Positions 49,530 through 58,585 of a stretch of 64,000 nt of DNA are shown piece by piece; the first letter of the stretch is position 1, and each line of letters starts with the position of its first letter. The notes under the pieces are model-generated. The model did not search any database, was not told where the DNA came from, and worked only from the letters and a program-made list of their open reading frames with translations. The DNA lies in NCBI RefSeq assembly GCF_030555055.1, contig NZ_JAMOAO010000001.1, positions 5,704,001 through 5,768,000 of the forward strand. The letters are read 5' to 3'. The translations under genes and the position numbers were made by a program. Source of the stretch: Nocardiopsis sp. YSL2. Its GTDB lineage: Bacteria; Actinomycetota; Actinomycetes; Streptosporangiales; Streptosporangiaceae.

Positions 49530-50879
49530 TCAGCCTCCCTGCGTGGCCGCCTCCACCTCTTCGGTGAACTGCTCAGCGGCCTCCTCGGGCGTCAGGTCAC
49601 CGAAGCCCATCTCGTCGGAGACCCGCTTGATGATGTTGACGACCTCACCGGCGCCGATCGGCGGCGGCGGGTTGCCGTCCTCGATCGTGCCCTCGATGTC
49701 GGACAGGAACACCGCGCTGCGGGCGTCGGCCTCGGGCAGCTGGCTGACGATGTGCCCGCGCACGTCGATGTTGGCGGGCAGGCCGCGGTCGGCCAGGATC
49801 AACTCGGCCGCCTCGTTGCTGTTGACGAGGAAGTCCACGAACCGGGCCGCCTCCTCCGGGTGCTCGGACCCGGCGGAGATGGAGTAGAACATGGCCGGCT
49901 TGAAGTACATGCCGCTCCGGTCCTCGGTGCTCTCACCGGGGTAGCGCAGCAGCTCGATCTCGTGGCCGGAGGTCTCGGTCTGCTGGCCGAGCTGGTTGGT
50001 CCAGAAGTGCGCCATGGCACCGGAGTTGGTGGCCAGCACCGAGCCGTCCGGGCCCAGCGCCTCGATCTCCACGCTCTCGGACGCCGAGGGCTGGGCCTCG
50101 GCCTCCAGCAGGCGCTGGGTGATCGAGAACCACTCGGTCAGCGTCTCCTGCGAGTAGCCGAGCGTGCCGTCCTCGTTGTAGAGGGACTCGCCCTTCTGGC
50201 GGGCGAAGATCTGGAAGCCCGCCTCGTTGTAGGCCATGCTCTGGGTACCGACGACCTCCCCGTCGGTGGTCTCGGAGATCTCCGTGGCCAGGTCGACGTA
50301 GTCGTCCCAGCTCCAGGAGTCGTCGTCGGGCATCTCGACGCCCGCGGCCTCGAAGGCCTCGGTGTCGGCCATGATCGTGTACGCGTTCACGCCGGTGGCC
50401 ACACCGTAGGTCTGGCCGTCCATGTCGCCGCTCTCGGCCACCAGCGGGTCGATCTTCGACAGGTCGAGCGAGTCCAACTGGCTCAGGTCGGCCAGGGCAC
50501 CGCGGTCCCCGTACTCACGCAGGTACCGCTCCTCCTGCGTGATGATGTCGGGCGCGTCACCGGCCGCGGTGCTCGTGGCCAGGCGGTCCCAGTAGGAGGA
50601 CCAGTCGGTGTAGTCGCCGACGATGCGGATGTCGGGGTTGGCGGCCTCGAACTCCTCGATGACCTGCTGTGTGACCGCGTGGCGGTCGTCCGCGCCCCAC
50701 CAGGAGAAGCGCAGTTCGACCACGCCGTCCTCGGAGGAGGAACCGCCGCCGCAGGCGGTGGCGGCCAGGACCACGGCACCGACGCCGGCCGCGATCTTGA
50801 GCAGGGGGCGGCGCCGTAGGCGCCCGTCAGAGCTGAGGTCACGGGCCTGGGGGCGCCCGCTGCCAGGGTTTGCACGCAT
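49530..50879 (-). CDS. Extracellular solute-binding lipoprotein of a CUT1 sugar ABC importer
   Basis: A 449-aa substrate-binding lipoprotein. The signal carries an Arg-rich start (GRLRRRPLLKIAAGVGAVVLAATAC) with lipobox and lipid-modified Cys43, then a GGGSSS linker. The mature part is a family 1 solute-binding fold: VELRFSWWGADDRHAVTQQVIEEFEAANPDIRI, APDIITQEERYL, WSWDDYVDLA and NSGAMAHFWTNQ. It binds an oligosaccharide, sugar or polyol outside the cell. It is the last gene of the permease operon. There is no ATPase gene, so a shared MsiK-type ATPase elsewhere must energise the system. Confidence 0.92.
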   Translation of the reverse strand: MRANPGSGRPQARDLSSDGRLRRRPLLKIAAGVGAVVLAATACGGGSSSEDGVVELRFSWWGADDRHAVTQQVIEEFEAANPDIRIVGDYTDWSSYWDRLATSTAAGDAPDIITQEERYLREYGDRGALADLSQLDSLDLSKIDPLVAESGDMDGQTYGVATGVNAYTIMADTEAFEAAGVEMPDDDSWSWDDYVDLATEISETTDGEVVGTQSMAYNEAGFQIFARQKGESLYNEDGTLGYSQETLTEWFSITQRLLEAEAQPSASESVEIEALGPDGSVLATNSGAMAHFWTNQLGQQTETSGHEIELLRYPGESTEDRSGMYFKPAMFYSISAGSEHPEEAARFVDFLVNSNEAAELILADRGLPANIDVRGHIVSQLPEADARSAVFLSDIEGTIEDGNPPPPIGAGEVVNIIKRVSDEMGFGDLTPEEAAEQFTEEVEAATQGG

Positions 50880-50898
50880 GGTCGTAATGTCCCTTCGA

Positions 50899-51774
50899 CT
50901 ATTTGATTCCGGTGGTGGCGATGCCCTTGACCAGGTACTTCTGTCCGGCGAGGAAGAAGCCGAACACAGGCCCCAGGGCGATCACCGACATGGCGAACAG
51001 CGGACCCCAGGACGTCTGGGAGCTGGAGTCCACGAAGGTGCGCAGCGCGACGGGCACGGTGTACATGTCCGGGCTGGTGAGGAAGATCAACTGGCTGAAG
51101 AAGTCGTTCCAGGTCCAGATGAAGGTGAAGATCGCGGTGGTGGCCAGGGCCGGCAGCGACAGCGGCAGGATGATCCGGAAGAAGATCCGCACGTGTCCGC
51201 AGCCGTCGATGCGGGCCGCCTCGTCCAGGTCCTTGGGCAGGCCGCGGATGAACTGGACCATCAGGAAGATGAAGAACCCGTCGGTGGCCAGGAGCTTGGG
51301 CACGATCAGCGGGAGGAAGGTGTTGATCCACCCGATCTCGGCGAAGAGGATGTACTGCGGCACGATCACGACGTGGATCGGCAGCATGATGGTGGCCAGC
51401 ATGACGGCGAAGAAGAGCCGCTTGCCCCGGAACTCCAGCCGCGCGAAGGCGTAGGCCGCCATCGAGCACCCGATGAGGTTGCCCACGATCGCCCCGGCCA
51501 CCACGATCGCCGAGTTGAGCAGGTAGTGGTGGAACGGGAACTGCAGTGCCGTCCAGCCCTCGGTGTAGTTGCCCGGGGTGAAGGTCTCGGGGATCAGGCC
51601 GGGGGCCCGGAAGATCTCCGCGGTCGGCTTGAAGGAGCTGGCGAGCATCCACAGCAGCGGGTAGAGCATGATGAGCCCGAACCCGATCAGTCCGATGTGG
51701 ATGATCAGCCGTCGTGTGCGTGCGGCCCGGGAGCGCTCCTGCGTGGTCGCGGGGGCCGTCGTCTTAGTCGCCAT
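50899..51774 (-). CDS. CUT1 sugar ABC permease (MalG-like)
   Basis: Inner-membrane permease of 291 aa with six predicted helices. The EAA loop that contacts the ATPase reads DEAARIDGCGHVRIFFRIILPLSLPAL. Its start (ATG 51774) overlaps the end of the other permease gene by 11 bp. It pairs with the upstream permease to form the channel. It ends GQKYLVKGIATTGIK, the usual end of MalG-type permeases. Confidence 0.92.
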   Translation of the reverse strand: MATKTTAPATTQERSRAARTRRLIIHIGLIGFGLIMLYPLLWMLASSFKPTAEIFRAPGLIPETFTPGNYTEGWTALQFPFHHYLLNSAIVVAGAIVGNLIGCSMAAYAFARLEFRGKRLFFAVMLATIMLPIHVVIVPQYILFAEIGWINTFLPLIVPKLLATDGFFIFLMVQFIRGLPKDLDEAARIDGCGHVRIFFRIILPLSLPALATTAIFTFIWTWNDFFSQLIFLTSPDMYTVPVALRTFVDSSSQTSWGPLFAMSVIALGPVFGFFLAGQKYLVKGIATTGIK

Positions 51775-52810
51775 AGAAGACCCAGTACTTGGACGCGAGG
51801 AAGTTCACCGCGGTGAATCCTCCGATGATCATGAGCAGCAGCCAGGCCATCGCCGAGGCGTAGCCCATCTCGAAGGACCCGAAGCCGCGTTGGTAGAGGT
51901 AGAGCGTGTAGAACATCGTGGAGTCGGACGGGCCGCCGGTACCGCCGCTGACGATGAAGGCCTGCGTGAACGTCTGGAACGCGTTGATGATCTGCAGGAC
52001 CAGGTTGAAGAAGATGATCGGCGTGAGCAGCGGGACCGTGATGTGCCAGAACTTGTACAGCGGGCCGGCGCCGTCGACCGAGGCGGCCTCGTAGTACATG
52101 CGCGGGATCTGGCGCAGGCCGGCCAGGAAGATGACCATGGGCGCGCCGAAGGTCCACACGTTGAGCACGATCAGGGTGCCCAGGGCGTAGTCGGGGTGGG
52201 AGACCCACCCCTCGCCCTGGATGCCGAAGAAGCCCAGGACCTGGTTGATCAGGCCGTTGGCGCCGAAGACCTGGCGCCACAGGATGGCGATCGCGACGCT
52301 GCCGCCCAGCAGGGAGGGCAGGTAGTAGACCGACCTGTACAGCGGCAGCCCGCGTACGCCCCGGTCCAGGACCATCGCCAGGGCCAGCGCGAGCGCCAGC
52401 TGGAGCGGCACCGAGACGAAGACGTAGACGAAGGTGACCCGCAGGGAGTTGTGCAGCCGCTCGTCCTCGAGCATGCGGGAGTAGTTCTCCAGGCCGACCC
52501 AGCTGTGCTCGCCGATGAGGTTGTAGTCGGTGAAGGAGAAGTACAGGGAGGCCAGCAGGGGGCCCGCGGTGATGAAGAGCAGTCCGACGAACCACGGGGC
52601 CAGGAAGCCGTACGCCGCGAGGTTCTCGCGCCGCTTGGCGCCCTGGTTCCCGGCGCTGGGCTTGGTCCTGGCGGCGGGCGCGGCCGCGACGGGGTCCGCC
52701 TTGGGCCTGCGCTGGAGCAGCGCGCTCACGGCGTTCCACCACCCCGGAGGGCGGCCGCCGCGGTGGCGGCGAGCACGTTCGGGCCTGGTTTCATGACTGG
52801 AGACCGCCAA
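51764..52810 (-). CDS. CUT1 sugar ABC permease (MalF-like)
   Basis: Inner-membrane permease with six predicted helices. The EAA loop reads YEAASVDGAGPLYKFWHITVPLLTPI. It is the first gene of the importer operon. The start is uncertain: the TTG at 52810 gives 348 aa with a 75-residue basic, disordered N-terminus; a GTG at 52729 and further upstream codons are possible, and none has a strong ribosome site. About 75 bp upstream of the TTG lies a LacI-type palindrome. Confidence 0.88.
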   Translation of the reverse strand: MAVSSHETRPERARRHRGGRPPGWWNAVSALLQRRPKADPVAAAPAARTKPSAGNQGAKRRENLAAYGFLAPWFVGLLFITAGPLLASLYFSFTDYNLIGEHSWVGLENYSRMLEDERLHNSLRVTFVYVFVSVPLQLALALALAMVLDRGVRGLPLYRSVYYLPSLLGGSVAIAILWRQVFGANGLINQVLGFFGIQGEGWVSHPDYALGTLIVLNVWTFGAPMVIFLAGLRQIPRMYYEAASVDGAGPLYKFWHITVPLLTPIIFFNLVLQIINAFQTFTQAFIVSGGTGGPSDSTMFYTLYLYQRGFGSFEMGYASAMAWLLLMIIGGFTAVNFLASKYWVFYGD

Positions 52811-52882
52811 TCTCGCTGGAGGGACACGGTGAAGTGCGTGGAACGTGTCCGAGAACACGGGCCGGATCAGCGACAACCGACT

Positions 52883-52898
52883 TGGTAAGCGCTATCCA
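52883..52898. promoter_or_regulatory. LacI-type operator before importer operon
   Basis: TGGTAAGCGCTATCCA is a 16-bp palindrome with an AAGCGCT core and a central CG-type step, as expected for a LacI/GalR-family site; 6 of 8 base pairs are symmetric. It lies upstream of the permease gene. Confidence 0.55.
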
Positions 52899-53153
52899 CG
52901 TACTAGGATGTTCAGTTTCTAGCACCGGGTTTCATGGGTGTCAACGACTCGTTTCCCCCTGAATGCCATCTACACCCCGGATCGTTACCGGGGCGACGCT
53001 GATTTCCGCGCGGGAATCCCGATGAATCCGAGCCCCACGCGCCCATTCCTCACGTCATCGTCACCCTGTGGCACGTTATAAACACTCAGGGGGATCGGAT
53101 GGCCAGGTGACGGCCCGCCCCGACGGGGTGGGGGTCCTCTTGTCCTGGCAGTA

Positions 53154-53167
53154 GGAAAGCGTTTACC
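53154..53167. promoter_or_regulatory. LacI-type operator before first oxidoreductase gene
   Basis: GGAAAGCGTTTACC matches the generic LacI-family consensus GGWAARCGYTTWCC almost exactly. It ends one base before the ATG at 53168, so either the transcript is leaderless or translation starts slightly downstream (GTG at 53177). Confidence 0.7.
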
Positions 53168-54487
53168 ATGTTGGTTGTGAACGACACCACTCTACGCAGG
53201 TACGCCATCGTCGGAACCGGGTCCCGCGCTCGGATGTACACCCGGGCCCTCACCGGCACCCACCGTGACCAGGGAAGACTCGTCGCACTGTGTGACACCA
53301 ACAGCACTCGGATGGCCGTGCACAACCGCATCGCCACCGACGCCGGCCTCGACCCGGTGCCCACCTACGCCGCCGAGGACTTCTCCCGCATGCTGCGCGA
53401 GGAGCGCGTGGACGAGGTCATCGTGTGCACCGTCGACCGCACCCACGCCGACTACGTCGTGGCCGCCCTGGACGCCGGCGTCGACGCGATCACCGAGAAG
53501 CCCATGACCGCCGACCTGGAGGGGCTGCGCCGCATCAACGAGGCCCAGCTCCGCACCGGCCGCCGCGTCACGGTGGGCTTCAACTACCGCTACAACCCCG
53601 TCCACCGCCAGGTCCGCGACCTGTTGTCCTCCGGAGCCATCGGCGAGATCGGCTCGGTCCACTTCGAGTGGCTGCTCGACCTGCGCCACGGCGCCGACTA
53701 CTTCCGCCGCTGGCACCGCGACAAGTCCCAGTCCGGCGGTCTGCTCGTCCACAAGGCCAGCCACCACTTCGACCTCGTCAACTGGTGGATCGGCGCCCGC
53801 CCCACCCAGGTCTTCGCCCAGGGCGGCCTGTTCTTCTACGGCCCCGACAACGCCCGCCGCCACGGACTGGGCGCGCAGTACGAGCGCGGCCACCAAGCCG
53901 CCGCCGCGGAGAGCGACCCCTTCGCCCTGCACATGAGCGACAGCCCCGACCTGACCGCGCTGTACCTGGACGCCGAACACGAGGACGGCTACCGGCGCGA
54001 CCTCAACGTGTTCGGACCGGGTATCACCATCGAGGACGACATGTCGGTGCTGGTCGGCTACGACACCGGCGCGCGGCTGAGCTACCACCTGGTCGCCTAC
54101 GCGCCCTGGGAGGGCTACCGCATCTCCTTCACCGGCAGCCGCGGCCGCCTGGAGCTGGACATGACCGAGTTCGAGTACACCTCGCCCGAGCAGGACGAGA
54201 ACACCCCCGTGCGCGGCATGCCCGCTCCCAAGGACCACTCCGAGGCCCGCCTGTGGCTGCGCCGCCACTGGCAGCCGCCGGAGGAGATCCCCGTCGCCGT
54301 CGGCGAGGGCCCGCACGGAGGAGGCGACCAGGTCATGCTCGACTCCCTGTTCTCCGGAGCCGACGACGGCGTGCGCCCGGACCACGCCGACGGCGGCAAC
54401 GCCCTGCTCACCGGCCTGGCCGCCAACGCCTCCATCGCCTCCGGCGCCCCCGTCACCGTCGCCGACCTGCTCAAGGAAGAGGCATGA
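53168..54487 (+). CDS. Gfo/Idh/MocA-family oxidoreductase, first of pair
   Basis: A 439-aa NAD(P)-dependent sugar oxidoreductase-type protein. The Rossmann motif is GTGSRA at 16-21 and the catalytic EKP is Glu110-Pro112. The C-terminal domain is longer than usual (about 100 extra residues) and includes WHRDKSQSGGLLVHKASHHFDLVNWW, where Lys, His and Asp are positioned as in inositol-dehydrogenase-like enzymes. Large members of this kind act on sugars or polyols. It is the first gene of a five-gene strand-aligned set. An operator abuts the start. Confidence 0.9.
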   Translation: MLVVNDTTLRRYAIVGTGSRARMYTRALTGTHRDQGRLVALCDTNSTRMAVHNRIATDAGLDPVPTYAAEDFSRMLREERVDEVIVCTVDRTHADYVVAALDAGVDAITEKPMTADLEGLRRINEAQLRTGRRVTVGFNYRYNPVHRQVRDLLSSGAIGEIGSVHFEWLLDLRHGADYFRRWHRDKSQSGGLLVHKASHHFDLVNWWIGARPTQVFAQGGLFFYGPDNARRHGLGAQYERGHQAAAAESDPFALHMSDSPDLTALYLDAEHEDGYRRDLNVFGPGITIEDDMSVLVGYDTGARLSYHLVAYAPWEGYRISFTGSRGRLELDMTEFEYTSPEQDENTPVRGMPAPKDHSEARLWLRRHWQPPEEIPVAVGEGPHGGGDQVMLDSLFSGADDGVRPDHADGGNALLTGLAANASIASGAPVTVADLLKEEA

Positions 54488-55653
54488 GCGCCCCAGCCCC
54501 CGTCCCCGTCCTCCTGGTCGGGCTGCACGGCCACGGCCGCCACCACCTGCGCGCCCTGCGCGCATCGGTGGCGGCCGGGCTGGTCCGCCTGGTCGGCGTG
54601 TGCGACCAGCGCCCGCCCGAGCCCGACGACGACCTCGAGGGACACGGCCCCCTGCCCTTCCACACCGACCTGGGCGAGGCCATCGACGCCACCGGTGCCC
54701 GGATCACCCTCCTGGTCACGCCCATCCACACCCACCTGCCGCTGGCGCGCACGGCCCTGGAGCACGGCTCCCACGTGCTCCTGGAGAAGCCCACCACCGC
54801 GACCCTGGCCGAGTTCGAGGAGCTCACCCAGGTCGCCGAGCACTCGGGGCTGGCCTGCCAGATCGGCTTCCAGAGCCTGGGTTCACAGGCGGTGGCCGAG
54901 GTGCGGCGGATGATCGCCGACGGCACCATCGGCCGGCTGCGCGGCATCGGCGGACAGGGCACGTGGGTGCGCACCTCCACCTACTACGACCGCGCCCCCT
55001 GGGCCGGACGCCGCCGCCTCGCGGGCCGCGACGTGGTCGACGGGGCCCTGACCAACCCCTTCGCGCACGCCGTCGCCACCGCCCTGGCCGTGGCCGGGGC
55101 CGGGGAGCAGGCACCGCGCAGCGTGGAACTGGACCTGTTCCACGCCCACCCCATCGAGAGCGACGACACCTCCTGCCTGCGCCTGCGCACCGCGGACGGC
55201 ACCACCATCACGGTGGCCGTCACCCTGTGCGCCACCCACAGCGAGCCGCCGCGCCTGATCGTGCACGGCGACCTCGGCCGGATCGACCTGGACTACACCC
55301 TGGACCGCGTCACGGTGCACCGCCCCGGCCAGGCGCCGACCACCACCACCCACCCGCGCACCCCGCTGCTGGAGAACCTGGTCGACCACCTGCGCGACGG
55401 CACCCCGCTCATCGTGCCGCCCGCGGCCACCCGCGCGTTCATGCACGTCCTGGAGGCGGTCCGCACCGCCCCCGACCCCGCCCCGCTGCCCGAGGACCAC
55501 CAGGAGGTCACCCGCACCCCCGAGGGCACGCGCCGGATCATCGACGGCATCGACGCCCTCATCCACCGCAGCTCCCAGACCCTGTCCCTGTTCAGCGAAC
55601 TCGACCCCGCCCGCTACCCCGCCGCACGGTCGCAGACGGCCACCGGTTCCTGA
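54484..55653 (+). CDS. Gfo/Idh/MocA-family oxidoreductase, second of pair
   Basis: A 389-aa oxidoreductase-type protein translated in a 4-base overlap (ATGA) with the previous gene. The nucleotide loop is GLHGHG at 13-18 and EKP at 101-103. The middle motif reads DVVDGALTNPFAHAVATAL in place of the usual GGG..D.G.H, retaining the Asp and His. The pairing of two different Gfo/Idh proteins suggests two successive oxidations or a heteromer. Substrate unknown. Confidence 0.88.
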   Translation: MSAPAPVPVLLVGLHGHGRHHLRALRASVAAGLVRLVGVCDQRPPEPDDDLEGHGPLPFHTDLGEAIDATGARITLLVTPIHTHLPLARTALEHGSHVLLEKPTTATLAEFEELTQVAEHSGLACQIGFQSLGSQAVAEVRRMIADGTIGRLRGIGGQGTWVRTSTYYDRAPWAGRRRLAGRDVVDGALTNPFAHAVATALAVAGAGEQAPRSVELDLFHAHPIESDDTSCLRLRTADGTTITVAVTLCATHSEPPRLIVHGDLGRIDLDYTLDRVTVHRPGQAPTTTTHPRTPLLENLVDHLRDGTPLIVPPAATRAFMHVLEAVRTAPDPAPLPEDHQEVTRTPEGTRRIIDGIDALIHRSSQTLSLFSELDPARYPAARSQTATGS

Positions 55654-55682
55654 AGCGCGGCCACCCGGAGGACCCCGACCCC

Positions 55683-56528
55683 ATGAGTACCGTCGACCTC
55701 GCACTCGGCAGCACCGTCCTGGCCAGCCGCCAGGACGGCACCGACATCGAACCCGTCCTGTCCCCCCGCCCCTACCTGCACCCGGTCCGCACCAAGTCCG
55801 GCACCGTGGTCACCGAGGAGCGGCCCGACGACCACCTGCACCACTTCGGTGTGAGCGTGGCCGTGCCCGACGTGTCCGGCACCAGCTTCTGGGGCGGGCG
55901 CACCTTCACCCCCGACCGCGGGTCGGTCCTGCTCGACAACCACGGGCGCCAGGAACACGTGCGGTGGCTGGCCCGCGAGGACGACCGCCAGGTCGAGGTC
56001 CTGTCGTGGACCGACCCTGATGGCGCCGAACTGCTGCGCGAGGAGCGCACCACGCGCCTGCTGGACCTGGACGAGCACACCTGGGTACTGGAGGTGGCGG
56101 TGCGGCTGCACAACACCTCCGGCCGCGACCTGAGCGTGGGCAGCCCCGCCACCAACGGCCGCCCCGGAGCCGGGTACGGCGGCCTGTTCTGGCGGGCGCC
56201 CCGCGCTCTCACCCCGCCGGTGTGCACCGGCCCCCACGGGCTGGAAGGAGAGCAGGCCCTGCACGGGTCCCGCGCCGAGTGGCTGGCCCTGGCCGGGAAC
56301 GCCGACGCGGCCCCCTGGACGCTGGTCTTCCTCCAGACCGGCCCCGACACCGACCCCTGGTTCCTGCGCGTCCAGGAGTACCCCGGGGTCGGCCCCGCCC
56401 TGGCCTGGGACACCCGCCTGCCCCTGCCCGCGGACGCCGCGCTGCACCGGGGCCTGCGCACCGCGGTCCACGACGGGCACGCCGCCGACCCCGCCGCCCT
56501 GGCCAAGGCCGCCCGGTCACTGGCCTGA
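55683..56528 (+). CDS. DUF6807 (PmoA-like) protein
   Basis: A 281-aa beta-rich protein of the family called PmoA or DUF6807 in databases, often mislabelled methane oxygenase. Features: SPRPYLHPVRTKSGTVVTEERPDDHLHHFGVSVAV near residue 30 and GYGGLFWRAPRA near 165. The DHLHHFG histidines could bind metal. These genes occur in carbohydrate loci next to Gfo/Idh oxidoreductases. Its activity is not known. It lies 29 bp after the second oxidoreductase and is probably co-transcribed. Confidence 0.83.
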   Translation: MSTVDLALGSTVLASRQDGTDIEPVLSPRPYLHPVRTKSGTVVTEERPDDHLHHFGVSVAVPDVSGTSFWGGRTFTPDRGSVLLDNHGRQEHVRWLAREDDRQVEVLSWTDPDGAELLREERTTRLLDLDEHTWVLEVAVRLHNTSGRDLSVGSPATNGRPGAGYGGLFWRAPRALTPPVCTGPHGLEGEQALHGSRAEWLALAGNADAAPWTLVFLQTGPDTDPWFLRVQEYPGVGPALAWDTRLPLPADAALHRGLRTAVHDGHAADPAALAKAARSLA

Positions 56529-56577
56529 CGCCCACCCCGTCCCCCACCACATCCACCAGCACTAGGAAGACGACTCC

Positions 56578-57480
56578 ATGCGCGTTCTCGTCACCGGCGG
56601 CTCGGGAAGGCTCGGCCGCAGTGTCGTGGCCACCCTCACCGATCGCGGCCACACCGTCACCTCCGTGGACACCGCCCCGCCGCCGCCCGGCACCGACGGG
56701 ATGACCGCCGACCTGCTGGTGAGGGCCGAACGGGAGGACGTCTTCGCCCGCGCCCGCCCCGAGGCCGTCGTCCACCTGGCCGGGATCGCCGTCCCCTTCG
56801 CCAGCCCCGACCTGGACACCATCAGCGTCAACGCCCGCCTGGCCTGGGCGGTACTGTCCTCGGCCGAGGCCCACGGCGCCCGGTCCGCGGTGGCCGCCTC
56901 CAGCCCGACCGTCTACGGGTACAACACCCCCTCGTGGCGGCCCGCCTACCTGCCCCTGGACGAGGAGCACCCGGTCACGCCCTGGCACGCCTACGGGCTG
57001 AGCAAGGCCTTCATCGAGCAGACCGTGGCGGCTCTGGCGCGCACCGCCCGGACCTGCACGATGACGTGCCTGCGCCCCGGCTACGTCGTGGCACCGGAGG
57101 AGTGGCAGGGCGCGCTCACCCAGCAGGGCCACACCATCGCCGAACGGCTGGCCGACCCAGCCCTGGCTGCCACCTCCCTGTTCAACTACGTCGACGCCCG
57201 TGACGCCGGCGAGCTGTTCGCGCTGGTGATCGAGAACCCGGACCGCGTCAGCGGCGGCCAGGTGTTCAACGCCATGGCCGCCGACCCCCTGGCCCTGGGC
57301 CCGGTGGACGCGCTGCTGCCGAAGTACCACCCCGCCACGGCCGAGCACGCCGCCGCGCTGGCCGACGGCGGGGCCGTCTTCAGCTCGCGCGCGGCCCGCG
57401 AGGCACTGGGCTGGAACCCCACCCGCACCTGGCGCGAACAGGTGTCCGCCGAGGTCCGGGACCGGCTCGAACGCCGCTGA
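56578..57480 (+). CDS. NAD-dependent epimerase/dehydratase (extended SDR)
   Basis: A 300-aa extended SDR. The Rossmann motif TGGSGRLG is at 6-13 with Asp31 (SVDT) ending strand 2, which suggests NAD. The catalytic set is Ser109 (ASSPTVYG), Tyr139 and Lys143 (YGLSK). It could be an epimerase or, given the context with sugar-acid genes, a uronate dehydrogenase-like enzyme, whose size and YGLSK motif are similar. That is inference. It lies 49 bp after the DUF6807 gene. Confidence 0.87.
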   Translation: MRVLVTGGSGRLGRSVVATLTDRGHTVTSVDTAPPPPGTDGMTADLLVRAEREDVFARARPEAVVHLAGIAVPFASPDLDTISVNARLAWAVLSSAEAHGARSAVAASSPTVYGYNTPSWRPAYLPLDEEHPVTPWHAYGLSKAFIEQTVAALARTARTCTMTCLRPGYVVAPEEWQGALTQQGHTIAERLADPALAATSLFNYVDARDAGELFALVIENPDRVSGGQVFNAMAADPLALGPVDALLPKYHPATAEHAAALADGGAVFSSRAAREALGWNPTRTWREQVSAEVRDRLERR

Positions 57481-57508
57481 CCACACGCGTGCTCCGCTAC
57501 GCTAGAGA

Positions 57509-57522
57509 GGAAAGAGTTTTCC
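57509..57522. promoter_or_regulatory. LacI-type operator before the lacI-family gene
   Basis: GGAAAGAGTTTTCC differs from the site at 53154 (GGAAAGCGTTTACC) at two positions and is a near-perfect palindrome. It lies 29-42 bp upstream of the preferred start of the regulator, so autoregulation is likely. Confidence 0.6.
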
Positions 57523-57550
57523 AGTGGCGCGCAGCAGGAGAGGAAGCGGC

Positions 57551-58585
57551 GTGAACTCCGGTTACGTGACGTTGGAGCAGGTCGCCGAACACGCCGGGGT
57601 GTCCCTGGCCACGGCTTCGAGGGTCATCAACGGCAGTACCCGGCAGGTGAGCCAGAAACTCCGGGACAAGGTCACGGCCAGCGCCCAGGAACTGGGCTAC
57701 CTGGCCAACGCCTCCGCGCAGACCCTGGCCCGCAACAGCAGCTCGCTGGTGGGCCTGATCGTCCACGACATCGCCGACCCCTACTTCTCCTCGATCGCGG
57801 CCGGTGTCACCAGGCAGACCGAGGCGCAGGGACTGGTCCTGGTCCTGGGTACCACCAGCCACTCCCCCCAGAACGAGGGCCGCATCCTGGCCACCCTGCG
57901 CGCCCACCGGGCGCGCGCGGTGGTGCTGGTGGGTTCGCGCTCCACCGACGAGGAGAGCAATCGGCGCCTGGCCGAGGAGATCACCATGTTCCGCCGCCAG
58001 GGCGGGCGGGTGGCGTGCGTGTCCCAGGAGGGCCTGCCCGCCGACACCGTCACCCCCGACAACCACACCGGGTCGGCGGACCTGGCGCGGCACCTCATCG
58101 CCCAGGGGCACCGGGAGTTCGCGATCCTGGCCGGACCCACCGACCTGCAGACCGCGCGCGAGCGGTTGGACGGGTTCCATTCCGCGCTCTCGGGTGCGGG
58201 GTTGGAGCTGGCCCACCACAACGTGGTGCACGGGGCCTTCACCCGCGACGGCGGCTACGAGTCCACCCGGAGGCTGATGGCGGTCGGTACCGACGCCACG
58301 TGCCTGTTCGCGGTCAACGACGTCATGGCCACCGGTGCGATGGCGGCCCTGCGCGACCTGGGGATGCGGGTGCCGCAGGACCTGTCCGTGGCCGGGTTCG
58401 ACGACATCCCCACCCTGCGCGACCTGACCCCGGCCCTGACCACGGTCCGTCTGCCGCTGGAGGAGATGGGCGAGATGGCCGCACAGCTGGCGCTGGACGG
58501 CGAGCCCGCCGAGCAGCCGCGTGTGGTGACGGTCAGGGGCGAGGTCGTCGAGCGCGAGAGCACGGGGCCGGTCAAGGCCGGCTGA
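57551..58585 (+). CDS. LacI/GalR-family transcriptional regulator
   Basis: A 344-aa regulator. The N-terminal DNA-binding helices are VTLEQVAEHAGVSLATASRVINGSTRQVSQKLRDKV, followed by the hinge ANASAQTLARN. The effector domain begins SSLVGLIVHDIADPYFSSIAAG and has NDVMATGAMAALRDLGMRVPQDLSVAGFDDIP, a sugar-binding fold. The GTG at 57551 has GGAGAGGAAG upstream; a GTG at 57524 would add 9 residues and almost touch the operator. Three matching palindromes in the locus are its likely targets. The inducer is presumably the imported sugar or an intermediate. Confidence 0.92.
   Translation: MNSGYVTLEQVAEHAGVSLATASRVINGSTRQVSQKLRDKVTASAQELGYLANASAQTLARNSSSLVGLIVHDIADPYFSSIAAGVTRQTEAQGLVLVLGTTSHSPQNEGRILATLRAHRARAVVLVGSRSTDEESNRRLAEEITMFRRQGGRVACVSQEGLPADTVTPDNHTGSADLARHLIAQGHREFAILAGPTDLQTARERLDGFHSALSGAGLELAHHNVVHGAFTRDGGYESTRRLMAVGTDATCLFAVNDVMATGAMAALRDLGMRVPQDLSVAGFDDIPTLRDLTPALTTVRLPLEEMGEMAAQLALDGEPAEQPRVVTVRGEVVERESTGPVKAG

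Larger units (their letters stand above)
52811..53167. other. Divergent control region of the sugar locus
   Basis: No gene is seen in these 357 bp. The stretch is clearly AT-richer than its surroundings, holds two LacI-type palindromes (52883 and 53154) and a TTATAAA patch at about 53076. It must contain the promoters of both the importer operon and the oxidoreductase operon. Confidence 0.6.
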
